64,000 nt of DNA from Whitmania pigra. Taxonomy: Eukaryota; Annelida; Clitellata; Hirudinida; Haemopidae. The notes under the pieces are model-generated. The model was not told the DNA's origin and made no database searches. It saw nothing but the letters and a program-made list of their open reading frames with translations. Below are positions 63,255 to 64,000 of the stretch, piece after piece. The position numbers were made by a program, and so were the translations under genes. Position 1 is the first letter of the stretch; the number at the start of each line of letters is the position of its first letter. The stretch lies in NCBI GenBank assembly GCA_021613335.1, contig JAJTWR010000481.1, positions 773,501-837,500 on the forward strand, in the 5' to 3' direction.

Positions 63255-63480
63255 GATCGCCATGAGGGTGATGATGATGATGATTATGATGATGGTGATC
63301 GCCATGAGGGTGATGATGATGATGATTATGATGATGGTGATCGCCATGAGGGTGATGATGATGATGATTATGATGATGGTGATCGCCATGAGGGTGATGA
63401 TGATGATGATTATGATGATGGTGATCGCCATGAGGGTGATGATGATGATGATTATGATGATGATGATGATGATGATGATG
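63255..63480. repeat. 42-bp minisatellite, five copies
   Basis: A unit starting GATCGCCATGAGGGTGATGA repeats at 63255, 63297, 63339, 63381 and 63423 with essentially no divergence, then runs into GAT repeats. Confidence 0.9.
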
Positions 63481-63559
63481 TTGGTGATGACGATGACATT
63501 ATTTGAAACCGAAAAAATAAATTCCCATCATGAATAAATAATTATTCGTAACGCAATTA

Positions 63560-63850
63560 AGTCTATAATTTATTGTGAGGGACGGCCCTGGGGCGTGGAC
63601 GAGGGGGCAAGATTTTACCCTCGGCGCCGGAAGTAGCTCCGAGAGAAATTGGCGCCTTTTCGACCCGCTTAAGCGTCGACAGTGTCACCTGTGACACGTG
63701 CACACTTAAAGGTGTCTATTCCACCTGGCAGGTTCCATCTACACCTGCATCAACTACAGATCGTCTGTGTCGCTACCGCTGCTAGTCGATTGACCACGTG
63801 ACCGGAAATCATCCAAGAGTTTGTTGGCCCTTCGCGTGATTGGTCGATAC
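63560..63850. promoter_or_regulatory. GC-rich, promoter-like segment
   Basis: This stretch stands out by GC content. It contains CACGTG E-boxes at 63695-63700 and 63795-63800, a perfect palindrome with GTGTCAC/GTGACAC arms at 63682-63697, ETS-like CCGGAA motifs and an ATTGG (CCAAT) box near 63839. No adjacent coding exon could be identified, so the gene it would serve is unknown. Confidence 0.3.
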
Positions 63851-64000
63851 CTCGATGAGGGCGTGTCAATTTCAGGCATTTTTTTTCATCAACAATACCT
63901 GACCTTTCCGCCCGAAATCGAGGTACTTGTAATTCGTTTCCAGGGAAAAATAGCACGGAAGGAGAAAATTGTTTTTGCGTTTTGGCGCCACAACGCTCAT

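Overview
The window is eukaryotic, animal nuclear DNA. Genes are split by GT-AG introns, the non-coding DNA is AT-rich and very dense in tri- and tetranucleotide repeats, and retrotransposon fragments are present. The UDP-glucuronosyltransferase (UGT) signature, with HSGNNGQ where many animals have a HGG or HCG form, resembles lophotrochozoan (mollusc, annelid, brachiopod) UGTs from memory. A spiralian invertebrate is my best guess, but the species cannot be fixed from the sequence.

Layout from left to right. (1) 1082-1807 (+) is the last exon of an unrecognised Ser/Thr/Gln-rich protein. (2) 5414-12383 (-) holds five exons of a PKDCC/VLK-type secretory-pathway kinase, with a microsatellite-encoded polyserine run inside the kinase N-lobe. 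(3) 12.4-19.1 kb is intergenic, with minisatellites and a cluster of POU octamers. (4) 19114-28801 (-) is a complete eight-exon, phase-consistent gene for a 663-residue ARHGAP11A-like RhoGAP, with a TATA/CCAAT promoter near 28.9 kb. (5) 29-35.6 kb shows no gene. (6) 35.6-51.05 kb (+) is a UGT cluster: three recent tandem copies in units of about 4.2 kb, the third broken by a 1-nt deletion, followed by an older and more diverged fourth copy. Each of the three recent copies carries a different retroelement between its stop codon and its polyadenylation signal. The fourth copy carries a patch nearly identical to copy 1, best explained by gene conversion. (7) 51.1-58.5 kb is repeat-rich with no gene seen. 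(8) 58581-61762 (-) holds the last three exons of a synaptotagmin, closest in motifs to SYT7. The rest of that gene lies beyond the window or was not recognised. (9) 62-64 kb has more repeats and a GC-rich, promoter-like stretch.

The genes do not form one pathway; the UGT cluster is the only functional array. Its shared 5' flanks hold a conserved DR1 nuclear-receptor half-site pair. The intact copies encode a signal peptide, catalytic His, donor-binding signature, C-terminal membrane helix and a dilysine ER tail, as expected for ER detoxification enzymes. I found no RNA genes, CRISPR arrays or wholly new gene system. The most informative signals are the evolutionary dynamics of the UGT array and repeats that intrude on exons or splice sites.
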